DNA from: Acinetobacter terrae
GTDB lineage: Bacteria; Pseudomonadota; Gammaproteobacteria; Pseudomonadales; Moraxellaceae
Assembly: GCF_013004375.1 (NCBI RefSeq)
Contig: NZ_JABERI010000010.1
Location: 22,385-86,384 of the forward strand
Length of the DNA stretch: 64,000 nt
Direction of reading: 5' to 3'
The translations under genes and the position numbers were made by a program. A model generated the notes under the pieces. The model saw only the letters and a program-made list of their open reading frames with translations. It was not told the origin of the DNA and did not search any database. Below are positions 28,278-37,602 of this stretch, piece by piece; positions within the stretch are counted from its first letter, which is position 1; each line of letters starts with the position of its first letter.

Positions 28278-28757
28278 TTATTTATGGAAAATACGTGCTT
28301 TATCACGCTGCCAATCGCGGTCTTTTTCAGTCGCACGTTTGTCATGCAGCTGTTTACCTTTTACTAAGGCAATTTCAAGTTTCGCTTTTGGACCTTTGAA
28401 ATAACACGCCAATGGAACACATGAATAACCTTTCTGGTTAATCGCACCCATTAACTTTTCAATTTCACGACGGTTCAATAACAACTTACGCGTACGTGTT
28501 GCTTCAGGCACAACATGTGATGATGCGCTCAGCAAAGGCTGAACCTGTGCGCCAAACAAGAAGGCTTCACCATTTTTAAAGGTAATATAGCTTTCTACGA
28601 TGGTCATACGACCTGCACGCATTGATTTTACTTCCCAGCCTTGTAATGAAAGACCAGCTTCAAATTTCTCTTCAATAAAATAATCGTGGCGGGCACGTTT
28701 GTTAAGTGCAATAGTTCCGCCGTTATTTTTTTTAACTACAATACTTGCTTTCGCCAT
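28278..28757 (-). CDS. smpB: SsrA-binding protein SmpB
   Basis: Binds tmRNA and works with it to rescue stalled ribosomes (trans-translation). 159 residues. Motifs are [51 protein letters not shown] and the basic C-terminal tail [13 protein letters not shown]. Single gene, divergent from coaD. Confidence 0.97.
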   Translation of the reverse strand: MAKASIVVKKNNGGTIALNKRARHDYFIEEKFEAGLSLQGWEVKSMRAGRMTIVESYITFKNGEAFLFGAQVQPLLSASSHVVPEATRTRKLLLNRREIEKLMGAINQKGYSCVPLACYFKGPKAKLEIALVKGKQLHDKRATEKDRDWQRDKARIFHK

Positions 28758-28861
28758 AATCTGATACTTCCAATCTTACTGCTATTGTACCGCAACTCGA
28801 ACCAAGATGAAGTTTTTTAAATTTATGAGGATTATTCACTAAAAAAACAAGTTTTTGTTAA

Positions 28862-29389
<528 letters not shown>

Positions 29390-29390
29390 C

Positions 29391-29654
29391 GTGTCTTTAT
29401 ATATTACCGATGAATGCATCAATTGTGATGTTTGTGAGCCGGTGTGCCCGAATGAGGCCATTTTTATGGGTGAAATCATTTATGAAATTCACCCAAACTT
29501 ATGTACCGAATGTGTCGGGCATTTTGATGAACCCCAGTGTCAATTATTCTGTCCAGTCGATTGTATTCCGAATGACCCAGAGCATGTGGAGTCACAAGAT
29601 CAATTGATGGATAAATATAAAAAACTGATTGCTCAAAAAAGCACAAGCAATTAG
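29391..29654 (+). CDS. YfhL-type ferredoxin, two [4Fe-4S] clusters
   Basis: An 87-residue low-potential ferredoxin. Cysteines for the first cluster are in CINCDVCEPVCPNEAIF. The second cluster uses CTECVGHFDEPQCQLFCPVD, with the insertion between cysteines that marks the YfhL/Allochromatium-type ferredoxins. The GTG at 29391 is chosen because it lies one base after the coaD stop and gives the usual MSLYITDEC start; longer readings run inside coaD. The coaD-fdx pair is common in Gammaproteobacteria. In E. coli, YfhL is linked to tRNA modification. Confidence 0.92.
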   Translation: MSLYITDECINCDVCEPVCPNEAIFMGEIIYEIHPNLCTECVGHFDEPQCQLFCPVDCIPNDPEHVESQDQLMDKYKKLIAQKSTSN

Positions 29655-29680
29655 TGCTGAAGTTTGATAAGATGCGCCCC

Positions 29681-30061
<381 letters not shown>

Positions 30062-30092
30062 TAATTTTTTTACAATTATTGTGTGATATTTC

Positions 30093-30121
30093 TTGACATG
30101 CAGCATGTTGAAATAGATAAT
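30093..30121 (+). promoter_or_regulatory. Sigma-70 promoter of the first tRNA-Met gene
   Basis: TTGACA, 17 bases, GATAAT; very near consensus, 14 bases before the mature tRNA. Confidence 0.85.
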
Positions 30122-30135
30122 ACGCGCACAGTTTT

Positions 30136-30212
30136 GGCTATGTAGCTCAGTTGGTTAGAGCACCGCACTCATAATGCGGGGGTCACAGGTTCAAGTCCCG
30201 TCATAGCCACCA
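30136..30212 (+). tRNA. Elongator tRNA-Met (CAT), copy 1
   Basis: 77 bases with encoded CCA. Acceptor GGCTATG / CATAGCC, anticodon loop CTCATAA, T arm GGTTCAAGTCC. It resembles the E. coli elongator tRNA-Met rather than the initiator, whose 5' base is unpaired. Confidence 0.93.
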
Positions 30213-30220
30213 TTTTCATA

Positions 30221-30250
30221 GGTCACGCTTCTATAAGCGTGACCTTTTTT
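30221..30250 (+). terminator. Terminator of tRNA-Met copy 1
   Basis: GGTCACGCTT / AAGCGTGACC with loop CTAT, then a run of Ts. Confidence 0.88.
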
Positions 30251-30280
30251 TATGCTTAAAATTTATATTTAAAAAATAAT

Positions 30281-30688
30281 TTATTCGCACTGAATGGCGC
30301 TTGTTGCCAGTTTAATTTTTGGAAATTCTTGATCGTATTTTTCTAGAATAGTGTCTTTCTTATCTGCACCGAACACCATTAATTGTAATTGACTAATTTT
30401 ATGTTCAGTCAAATACTGATATGCGCAATGCAGTGCGATCTGGTTTTGTTTGGCAATCGCTAATTTTTGATCTTCTGGAATTTGTTCAATTCGATAGAGT
30501 TTTTGTTGTGCTTTACTGAGCTGGGCAAGGCTACGCTTTTGTTGCATGCTCAGCAGTTGTTGATTGTTGATCCAGCGTGCTACATCCATACGTACGCCAT
30601 TGTAGTTCACAAAGAGGGGAGAGATCACTTGACAGCCTGTACCCACAATAGCGACTAAGCTTATACAGATTAATTTGAATTGATTCAT
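30281..30688 (-). CDS. Hypothetical small lipoprotein
   Basis: A 135-residue protein I do not recognise. The first 20 residues form a lipoprotein signal, with hydrophobic LICISLVAIVGTGC ending in the lipobox cysteine at residue 19. The rest is soluble and helical with many Gln and Lys, and includes LLSMQQKRSLAQLSKAQQKL. It has two further cysteines (one at HCAYQYL, one at the C-terminal QCE). It lies opposite in strand between two almost identical tRNA-Met units, an unusual place for a gene. Confidence 0.65.
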   Translation of the reverse strand: MNQFKLICISLVAIVGTGCQVISPLFVNYNGVRMDVARWINNQQLLSMQQKRSLAQLSKAQQKLYRIEQIPEDQKLAIAKQNQIALHCAYQYLTEHKISQLQLMVFGADKKDTILEKYDQEFPKIKLATSAIQCE

Positions 30689-30824
30689 ATGCTTCTCGGT
30701 CTATTGAGGTTTTTATTTGGGGGGAATAATGGGAAAAATATCATGAATAAAAGCGGGTTTTGTTTAAATATTAACTTAAAAATTTTAAATCGATTAAAGT
30801 CTGAACACTTGTAAAATAAAGGGC

Positions 30825-30853
30825 TTGACGCTACTCGCTGAAATTTAGATAAT
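30825..30853 (+). promoter_or_regulatory. Sigma-70 promoter of the second tRNA-Met gene
   Basis: TTGACG, 17 bases, GATAAT; same layout as the promoter of copy 1. Confidence 0.82.
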
Positions 30854-30868
30854 GCGCACACAGTTTAT

Positions 30869-30945
30869 GGCTATGTAGCTCAGTTGGTTAGAGCACCGCA
30901 CTCATAATGCGGGGGTCACAGGTTCAAGTCCCGTCATAGCCACCA
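30869..30945 (+). tRNA. Elongator tRNA-Met (CAT), copy 2
   Basis: Identical over its 77 bases to copy 1 about 730 bases upstream. CCA is encoded. Confidence 0.93.
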
Positions 30946-30951
30946 TTTTTA

Positions 30952-30984
30952 TAGACCACGCTCTCAGCGTGGTCTCTTTTTTTG
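30952..30984 (+). terminator. Terminator of tRNA-Met copy 2
   Basis: AGACCACGCT / AGCGTGGTCT around CTC, then CTTTTTTT. Confidence 0.88.
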
Positions 30985-31029
30985 TGGGTCAAGAAAGTAT
31001 TGGCTTGTATAAAAAATACGAGAAAAGAA

Positions 31030-32070
31030 TTACAATTTGTCTTGGATATACTGCTCAATAAATTGATGTGTTGTTTCGCTTAAATAAAAAGGCGAGATCA
31101 GTTGCTGTAGAATCTCGTCTAATAAACCTTGTTGTTCTAGAGCCTGAATTGCATGCGGCAAGAAACGCAGTGCTTCCTGATGCAAATCAGCTTCATTTAA
31201 GCCAACAGACTGCAATAATTCTTGTAGGTTGTAATCGGCAAAATAATCATAAAAAACGGCTACAACATCCAAAATCACCTGTTGTAAGTATTCGCCTTGT
31301 CTCAACTGTCGCCATGTTTCATAAACCAATATGAAAAACTCTTCAAAGTCGATGGCCTGGAATTGAGAGAAAGTTTCTTTTAAAGTTCTTTGTTTAACAT
31401 CATCCCATAAATGCAGGCTGATATCGGCAAGTTCTTCATTGGGTAATAAAATGATATTACCCAGTTGTTTGAGCAGTGCCTGAGCAAGTTGCTGTTCCAA
31501 TTTGAGTTCAATATTTTGTTGTTGGTCTTGAATAAAACTCAGTATTTTGGAACCCAAACCATATTCATGCGTATTTAACTTGCGTAGGTGATCCAGCCAA
31601 GGTGTATTGCTTTCGAGGATTTGATTAGCCAGCTGTAAACTCACGTGGTTTACTTGTGGATTGTGCTGCAGGTTGGCTTGAATGTAATGACGCAACTGGT
31701 CTAATTCAAGAATCTTGTACAGCCATAATTCAAACGATTCATCAGAAAATAGCTCATTGATTTGAGTGTGGCTATTAATGGCAAGATGATGAATTCTTTG
31801 TGCGATAAGGCCGATAAACTCTAAAATTTCCGCGCCTAAATTTAGTTCAAAAGCATATTTTTGAACCACATCTTGTAATGCTTCAAGTTGAATACATTGT
31901 TTTAATAGTATTTGATCTGAATGGGTATAAATGTGATGAATAAATTTTTCTATGTATGGGTTATTTTGTTCTGCTAATAATTGTTTTTTAATAAAGCGAG
32001 TTTGCTCAAGCATAAGCGCTTGAGCAAACTGTGGAGCAAAGTCCTGCTTAGGCACCCGGTGCCCATCCAT
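31030..32070 (-). CDS. Hypothetical helical protein overlapping nadE
   Basis: Up to 346 residues, acidic, almost entirely predicted helix, rich in Leu and Gln (for example LEQQLAQALLKQLGNIILL). I see no signal peptide, membrane segment or known catalytic motif, and do not recognise the family. The longest reading starts 23 bases inside nadE; later starts (a GTG five codons in, an ATG at codon 20) are also possible and no good ribosome binding site decides. Overlap with nadE implies shared transcription. Confidence 0.7.
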   Translation of the reverse strand: MDGHRVPKQDFAPQFAQALMLEQTRFIKKQLLAEQNNPYIEKFIHHIYTHSDQILLKQCIQLEALQDVVQKYAFELNLGAEILEFIGLIAQRIHHLAINSHTQINELFSDESFELWLYKILELDQLRHYIQANLQHNPQVNHVSLQLANQILESNTPWLDHLRKLNTHEYGLGSKILSFIQDQQQNIELKLEQQLAQALLKQLGNIILLPNEELADISLHLWDDVKQRTLKETFSQFQAIDFEEFFILVYETWRQLRQGEYLQQVILDVVAVFYDYFADYNLQELLQSVGLNEADLHQEALRFLPHAIQALEQQGLLDEILQQLISPFYLSETTHQFIEQYIQDKL

Positions 32071-33673
32071 TCATGATTGGATAGCGACGTTCACGGCTAA
32101 ATGAGCGTGAGCTAATACGCGGGCCAATCGCAGCCTGACGACGTTTGTATTCGTTACGGTCGACCAGACGAATGATTTTTTCAACCACTTCTTTTTTAAA
32201 GCCTTTGGCAATGATGTCATCTTGGCTCATATCTTCTTCAATATAGGCATAAAGAATTGCATCAAGTACGTCATAAGCAGGTAAAGAATCTTGGTCTTTT
32301 TGGTCAGGACGAAGTTCAGCAGAAGGTGGACGAGTAATCACACGTTCAGGAATCACTGGGGTTTCTGAAATGCTGTTACGGTATTTAGCCAGTTCAAACA
32401 CAATCGTTTTATACACGTCTTTCAGAACGGCATAACCACCGGCCATATCGCCATACAGCGTGCAGTAACCTACAGAAAGTTCTGATTTGTTACCAGTAGC
32501 CAATACCAGATTACCGAATTTATTCGATAATGCCATCAACAGTGTGCCACGTGAACGAGCCTGTAAATTCTCTTCAGTCGCATCCGCAGGGCTGTTGCCA
32601 AAGAATGGATACAGGGTTTGCATGAAGCTGTGAACAATTGGATTGATTTCGGCAATACCGAAAGTCACACCCATATTCTTCGCTTGTGCGGCAGCATCTT
32701 CAACACTGATTTGAGCAGTGTAGGTATACGGCATCATCACGGCTTGAACTTTGTCTGCACCAATTGCATCAACTGCAATTGCAAGTGTTAGTGCTGAGTC
32801 AATCCCGCCAGACAAACCTAGAATCACACCTGGGAAGCCAGAGCGTTGAATATAATCACGAGTCGCTAAAACCAGACCTTGATAAATTTCAGCCATGGTA
32901 TCTAAAGCAGGAGTTACTGTTCCAACTTTATAAGCTTGTTGTTCAGCTGCATATTCGGCGTAATAAATATCTTCTTTAAAGCTTGGTGCCTGTAAGGCAA
33001 TGCCGCCATCTTTATTGATAACAAAACTGGTGCCATCAAAAATAAGGTCGTCTTGACCACCGACTTGGTTGGTATAAACCAAATTAATGTTCAATTGTTT
33101 AGCAAGCTCGCTCATGGTGGTAAGACGATGTTGCGGTTTACCCACTTCATAAGGTGAAGCATTTAAGACTAAAGCGGTTTCAACATTTAGTTGTGATAAT
33201 TGATGCACGGTACTGAGTGACCAGATATCTTCACAAATCAAAACGCCAAATTTATGACCTAAATATTCAAAAACAAGGTGTTGATGTCCTTCGCTAAAAT
33301 AGCGCTTTTCATCAAATACGCTATAGTTTGGCAAGTTCTGCTTGTTATAAATGCCAAGCACTTGACCATCTTTCATTACGGCTGCAGCGTTGTAGCGGTG
33401 ACCATCTTCTGTTTGATTGACAAAACCAAAGACCATTACAATGTCTTTCACTTGGCTAAGTTGCTCAAATGCTTTTTGAGTACGTTTAGCAAGGCTGGGG
33501 CGGAGTAATAAATCTTCCGCAGGATAGCCAAGGGTTGAAAGCTCTGGGAAGATAATTAAATCAGCTTTTTGTTTTTTGGCTTCATTTACCTGTTCAAGCA
33601 TTTTTTGAGCATTTGCTTCGATATTGCCAATATGCGGAGAGAATTGTGCAAGGGCAATTTTAAAACTTTTCAT
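32048..33673 (-). CDS. nadE: Glutamine-dependent NAD+ synthetase NadE
   Basis: Amidates deamido-NAD to NAD using ammonia taken from glutamine. 541 residues in two parts. The N-terminal nitrilase-fold glutaminase has Glu in FPELSTLGYP, Lys in YNKQNLPNY and Cys in VLICEDIWS. The C-terminal ATP-pyrophosphatase synthetase has the PP-loop VILGLSGGIDSALTLAI near residue 285 and ATGNKSELSVGYCTLYGDMA. It ends RRYPIMNGWAPGA. The stop overlaps the start of the downstream hypothetical gene. Confidence 0.95.
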   Translation of the reverse strand: MKSFKIALAQFSPHIGNIEANAQKMLEQVNEAKKQKADLIIFPELSTLGYPAEDLLLRPSLAKRTQKAFEQLSQVKDIVMVFGFVNQTEDGHRYNAAAVMKDGQVLGIYNKQNLPNYSVFDEKRYFSEGHQHLVFEYLGHKFGVLICEDIWSLSTVHQLSQLNVETALVLNASPYEVGKPQHRLTTMSELAKQLNINLVYTNQVGGQDDLIFDGTSFVINKDGGIALQAPSFKEDIYYAEYAAEQQAYKVGTVTPALDTMAEIYQGLVLATRDYIQRSGFPGVILGLSGGIDSALTLAIAVDAIGADKVQAVMMPYTYTAQISVEDAAAQAKNMGVTFGIAEINPIVHSFMQTLYPFFGNSPADATEENLQARSRGTLLMALSNKFGNLVLATGNKSELSVGYCTLYGDMAGGYAVLKDVYKTIVFELAKYRNSISETPVIPERVITRPPSAELRPDQKDQDSLPAYDVLDAILYAYIEEDMSQDDIIAKGFKKEVVEKIIRLVDRNEYKRRQAAIGPRISSRSFSRERRYPIMNGWAPGA

Positions 33674-33919
33674 TACAACTTAATCCTATACCTATAGGGA
33701 TATATACACAGACTTATGATTTATTATGGCTATTGGTTCAACGCTGTGTACGTGACGACAAACAAATAGATGTTTAATCAATAATTAGCAATTCGATACT
33801 ATATACGAATTGCGGCATTTGTTGAGAAAAAAACAAAAAAAAATCCGAATTTAGACAAAAAAACTACAGCGTTAGTGGGAGAATAAGAACGCTAAAATGC
33901 ATGGTTATTGCCCGATCAG

Positions 33920-34405
33920 ATGACATTATTTATGAAATCTATATTGCATACTTTGAATCAGTTATTTGAGGTTAAGAATCGTAAATTAACCCAAGGTGAA
34001 AGGCAGCTTGCACAGTCTGTTTTTGGTACACATTTGCAGCTGGATTCTATTCGAATTGTGGCGCATCGGGCTGTTTTGAAAAATTATGCGATTAGCCCGA
34101 ATGGACATATTTATTTCCATCCGCAAAACTGGTGCGAAGACTTTTCAAAACTGTCGTTAGCTAAACAGTCATGGTTAATTCATGAGCTGACTCACGTTTG
34201 GCAAATTCAGCAAGGTTTGGCTGTGGTGCGTAAGGCAATATTTGACCGCAAATATCGTTATGTCTTGGAGCAGGGTAAGTTGTTTTTGCAGTATGGCATT
34301 GAACAGCAGGCACAGATGGTGCAGGATTATTTTATTAAAAAATCACGTGGTCAAGAGTGTCAGGCCTATGAGGACTGTATTCCGTTCCTGTCTCAAAAAG
34401 CGTGA
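33920..34405 (+). CDS. HExxH putative zinc peptidase-like protein (hypothetical)
   Basis: About 161 residues. The centre has ISPNGHIYFHPQNW, then SWLIHELTHVWQIQQG, an HExxH zinc motif in a helix. This resembles small proteins sometimes called vgr-related, but there is no type VI secretion gene nearby and no signal peptide. Proteolytic activity is not established. The start is uncertain: an ATG at 33920, another at 33932, or a TTG at 33908; none has a strong ribosome binding site. It is isolated between divergent nadE and convergent gltA. Confidence 0.65.
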   Translation: MTLFMKSILHTLNQLFEVKNRKLTQGERQLAQSVFGTHLQLDSIRIVAHRAVLKNYAISPNGHIYFHPQNWCEDFSKLSLAKQSWLIHELTHVWQIQQGLAVVRKAIFDRKYRYVLEQGKLFLQYGIEQQAQMVQDYFIKKSRGQECQAYEDCIPFLSQKA

Positions 34406-34477
34406 TCTTGTGCTGAGCTTAAAATAATAAAGTAGTTTATTGGGTATTAAGAAAAAATTAAAGTATTTTTGAGTCAT

Positions 34478-34508
34478 AAAAAAACCACCCGAAAGGGTGG
34501 TTTTTTAA
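34478..34508 (-). terminator. Terminator after gltA
   Basis: AAAAAACCACCC / GGGTGGTTTTTT around GAAA, with T runs on both strands; also serves the convergent HExxH gene. Confidence 0.88.
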
Positions 34509-34527
34509 ATCGTAGAATTCTTTCGAA

Positions 34528-35805
34528 TTAACGACCTTGGATGTCACGTTGAACTTCACCAGTGTAAAGTTGACGTGGACGACCAATTTTGTAAGGACCG
34601 CTGTGCATTTCTAACCAGTGGCTGATCCAGCCAACAGTACGTGCAAGAGCGAAAATTACAGTAAACATTTCAGTCGGGATACCAATCGCTTTAAGGATGA
34701 TACCTGAGTAGAAGTCTACGTTAGGGTATAAGTTACGTTTGATGAAGTATTCGTCAGACAACGCAATACGTTCAAGTTCCATAGCAAGAGCAAGTTGTGG
34801 ATCGTTGATGCCTAGAGCAGCAAGAACTTCATCACAAGTTTCTTTCATTACTTTCGCACGTGGATCGAAGTTTTTATAAACTCGGTGACCGAAGCCCATA
34901 AGTTTAACTTCTTTAGTTTTCACTTTTTCCATGAAGCCAGCAACGTTTTCTACAGAGCCGATTTCATCAAGCATCTTAAGAACAGCTTCGTTCGCGCCGC
35001 CGTGAGCAGGACCCCAAAGTGCAGAAATACCCGCAGCGATACATGCGTAAGGGTTAGCACCTGTAGAACCAGCTAGACGTACTGTAGAAGTAGACGCATT
35101 TTGTTCGTGGTCAGCATGAAGCGTGAAAATACGATCCATTGCTTTAGCAAGAATTGGGTCAACTTTGTAATCACGATCCGCAGGAGTAGCGAACATCATG
35201 TGAAGGAAGTTTTCAGCGTAGTTCAAGTCGTTACGTGGGTAAACGAACGGTTGACCGATGGTGTATTTGTAGCTCCAAGCTGCAAGCGTAGGAACTTTAG
35301 CAATCAAGCGGATTGCTGTAATTTCACGGTGATCAACATTTTCGATGTCTAGGTTGTTGTGATAGAACGCAGAAAGCGCACCCACTACACCAACCATGAT
35401 TGCCATCGGGTGAGCATCACGACGGAAACCATTGAAGAAGCGGCTAACTTGATCGTGAACCATCGTGTGGTTACGAACTTTAGCGTCAAATTCTACTTTT
35501 TGTTCAGCTGTTGGGAGTTCGCCATTTAACAATAAGTAGCAAGTTTCTAAGTAGTCTGCTTTAGTTGCTAACTGGTCGATCGGGTAACCACGGTGTAAAA
35601 GAACACCTTTACCACCATCGATGAATGTGATTTTAGATTCACATGCAGCTGTTGCCATAAAACCAGGATCAAAAGTAAAGTGACCTGCGGCCAACACATC
35701 TTTAACGTCGATTACATCTGGGCCCAATGTGCCGCTGTAAATTGGTAATTCAATTTCTTTGCCATCAAGCTGTAAAACGGCTTTTTTGCCAGTTGCTTCA
35801 GACAT
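34528..35805 (-). CDS. gltA: Citrate synthase GltA
   Basis: Condenses oxaloacetate and acetyl-CoA, the entry step of the TCA cycle. 425 residues, the hexameric NADH-sensitive Gram-negative type. Motifs are [34 protein letters not shown] with active-site His, [15 protein letters not shown] and [15 protein letters not shown]. The ATG has AGGAG nine bases upstream. It is divergent from sdhC across a 1-kb gap. Confidence 0.97.
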   Translation of the reverse strand: MSEATGKKAVLQLDGKEIELPIYSGTLGPDVIDVKDVLAAGHFTFDPGFMATAACESKITFIDGGKGVLLHRGYPIDQLATKADYLETCYLLLNGELPTAEQKVEFDAKVRNHTMVHDQVSRFFNGFRRDAHPMAIMVGVVGALSAFYHNNLDIENVDHREITAIRLIAKVPTLAAWSYKYTIGQPFVYPRNDLNYAENFLHMMFATPADRDYKVDPILAKAMDRIFTLHADHEQNASTSTVRLAGSTGANPYACIAAGISALWGPAHGGANEAVLKMLDEIGSVENVAGFMEKVKTKEVKLMGFGHRVYKNFDPRAKVMKETCDEVLAALGINDPQLALAMELERIALSDEYFIKRNLYPNVDFYSGIILKAIGIPTEMFTVIFALARTVGWISHWLEMHSGPYKIGRPRQLYTGEVQRDIQGR

Positions 35806-36826
35806 TCAATAGATCTCCTGTCCTGGTGAATGTTTTATCCGACTCGTAGTACTAATCTTTTAATGCGCGAATCAGATGGATCGAAAATTTGCTATAAGAT
35901 TAGTGAGTACTGAAATTTTGTCAATTATACTTATGGATAAAAAATGACGTTTTCATAAGAGTTTGGTCAAAAAATAATCCAATAATGATGAGGAAAATCA
36001 CAGCACAGACACGCTATAATAAGTCAAATTGTTGCTTAGGTGCAGAAAAAAATAATGCTACTGCTTTAATTGTAGGCAAGTTTTAATTCTTAAAAGCTCT
36101 AGATGTTTTGAGTTTTGCAAATGGCTTTTATGACTAAACTATTATAATTCTCGCAACTTACCGATATTGCTTGAAGGAAAGTGTTGCTTTCTTATTCATA
36201 ATAAAAAGCGATTAATCATCTGTAAAAAAGTGTGCGTTTGTATAGGAAATAACTGATTTTCTGCGGTGAAGATGATGATTTATTAATCAATTGTGTAATA
36301 AAAAGCCATTTTTTTGTCTATATAGTGAACTTTATAGGGTGAGGGCGGGGAGTTATGCACAGACTAAGTTATTATTTCGTTTCATGATGTTGCCAATATG
36401 TGCTTTTACATAAATACCTTATATTTATTTAAAAAATATACAGGTGATTTTCCTGATTCATCATTATATAAAGAGATAACAAGCCATTAGGGTGCTTTGT
36501 TCATCTTTAGTCTAAATATATTGATTTAATTGTCAAAGCAAAAAACGATCAATCAAATAGTGTTTTAATTAATAAAAACCAAGTATATAGCTATGTTTTC
36601 TTAGATGTATTTTGTCTACTTTAATAGGGGAATCCATGCTAATGATTCTTATTTAATGGTTTTTTGTGGAAAAGGTAAATGTGATTGTTTGTATTTTAAT
36701 AGTTCACGTTTTATAATTCCCTGTCGTTTTAAGTTTAGGTATTGCTGGATACTGCAAATACCTAACAATGCTAGCTTTCCTTCGAATTAATTCCAACAAA
36801 CTCCGGATGGAGTTTTTACTTACAGG
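35806..36826. other. Long divergent gltA-sdhC intergenic region
   Basis: About 1 kb, very AT-rich, between the divergent TCA genes. A gltA promoter candidate lies at 35897-35924. A short open frame near 36605-36790 lacks coding character and I do not call it. I see no tRNA, no clear terminator and no confident sdhC promoter. Such a long gap could hold binding sites or a small RNA. Confidence 0.5.
35897..35924 (-). promoter_or_regulatory. Candidate gltA promoter
   Basis: On the minus strand TTGACA, 16 bases, TAATCT, about 90 bases upstream of the gltA ATG. Confidence 0.45.
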
Positions 36827-37225
36827 ATGCCCGCTGTGAAAAGCAACAGACCTGTCAATTTGTCCATGGGTCAAGTTTTAGAAGTAAACTTAAAATCCCC
36901 TGTGGCTATTGCATCAATTCTACACCGTCTTTCTGGTGTCATCGTATTTTTACTCGTACCGGTACTTTTGTGGCTTTTAGACAAATCATTGTCTTCGGCT
37001 GAAGGTTTTGCTCAAGTTCAAGCAATCTTCGGTAGCTTCATTGTGCGTTTCATCGTATGGGTATTTGTAGCCGGTTTAATATTCCACTTTATTGCGGGTG
37101 TTAAGCATTTACTTGCAGATATCGGTGTTGCCGAAGAACTGCAAAGTGGTCGTATAGCAGCTACTATTTCATTGATCTTGTCTGCAATTGGTATTATTGC
37201 AGCATTTGTATGGATTGTTCTCTAA
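36827..37225 (+). CDS. sdhC: Succinate dehydrogenase cytochrome b556 subunit SdhC
   Basis: Membrane anchor of complex II that helps bind heme b and ubiquinone. 132 residues with three transmembrane helices. It carries SPVAIASILHRLSGVIVFLL (quinone-site Ser and Arg region) and heme-ligand His in FHFIAGVKHLLAD. The ATG at 36827 gives MPAVKSNRPVNL; a GTG three codons later has a better-placed AGGA and may be the true start. The stop overlaps the sdhD ATG. Confidence 0.92.
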   Translation: MPAVKSNRPVNLSMGQVLEVNLKSPVAIASILHRLSGVIVFLLVPVLLWLLDKSLSSAEGFAQVQAIFGSFIVRFIVWVFVAGLIFHFIAGVKHLLADIGVAEELQSGRIAATISLILSAIGIIAAFVWIVL

Positions 37226-37590
37226 TGAAAAGTGCTACAGGTTTTACGGGTTCAGGTTCTCGCGATTGGTTTATCCAACGTGTCAGTGCTGTTGTATTAG
37301 CTGTTTATACTGTTGTGGTATTTGGTTGGATCCTCATTAATGGCGGATTTAACTACGAACAATGGTTTGGCTTTATGATGACATTACCAATGAAGATTTT
37401 ATCTTTATTGGCAGTCTTATCTCTTGTCGCACACGCTTGGATCGGCATGTGGCAGGTATTCACTGACTATGTGACTACCCGTCAAATGGGTCCTTCAGCT
37501 TCAGGTTTACGCCTAGTGCTGACATCAGCAGTAATTATTGCTGTATTTGCATATGCAATCTGGGCGATCCAGATTTTTTGGGCGAATTGA
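37225..37590 (+). CDS. sdhD: Succinate dehydrogenase membrane anchor SdhD
   Basis: Second membrane anchor of complex II. 121 residues, three hydrophobic helices. It begins KSATGFTGSGSRDWFIQRVS, and the heme-ligand His is in LSLVAHAWIGMWQVFTDYV. The ATG at 37225 shares a base with the sdhC stop (TAATG), which is why the in-frame upstream codons are left out. Confidence 0.93.
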   Translation: MKSATGFTGSGSRDWFIQRVSAVVLAVYTVVVFGWILINGGFNYEQWFGFMMTLPMKILSLLAVLSLVAHAWIGMWQVFTDYVTTRQMGPSASGLRLVLTSAVIIAVFAYAIWAIQIFWAN

Positions 37591-37602
37591 TAGGAAAATA
37601 TC

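Noticed and set aside
36605..36790. Short open frame in the gltA-sdhC gap
   Set aside because: Aromatic and cysteine-rich translation of AT-rich DNA, no ribosome binding site, no recognisable motif.
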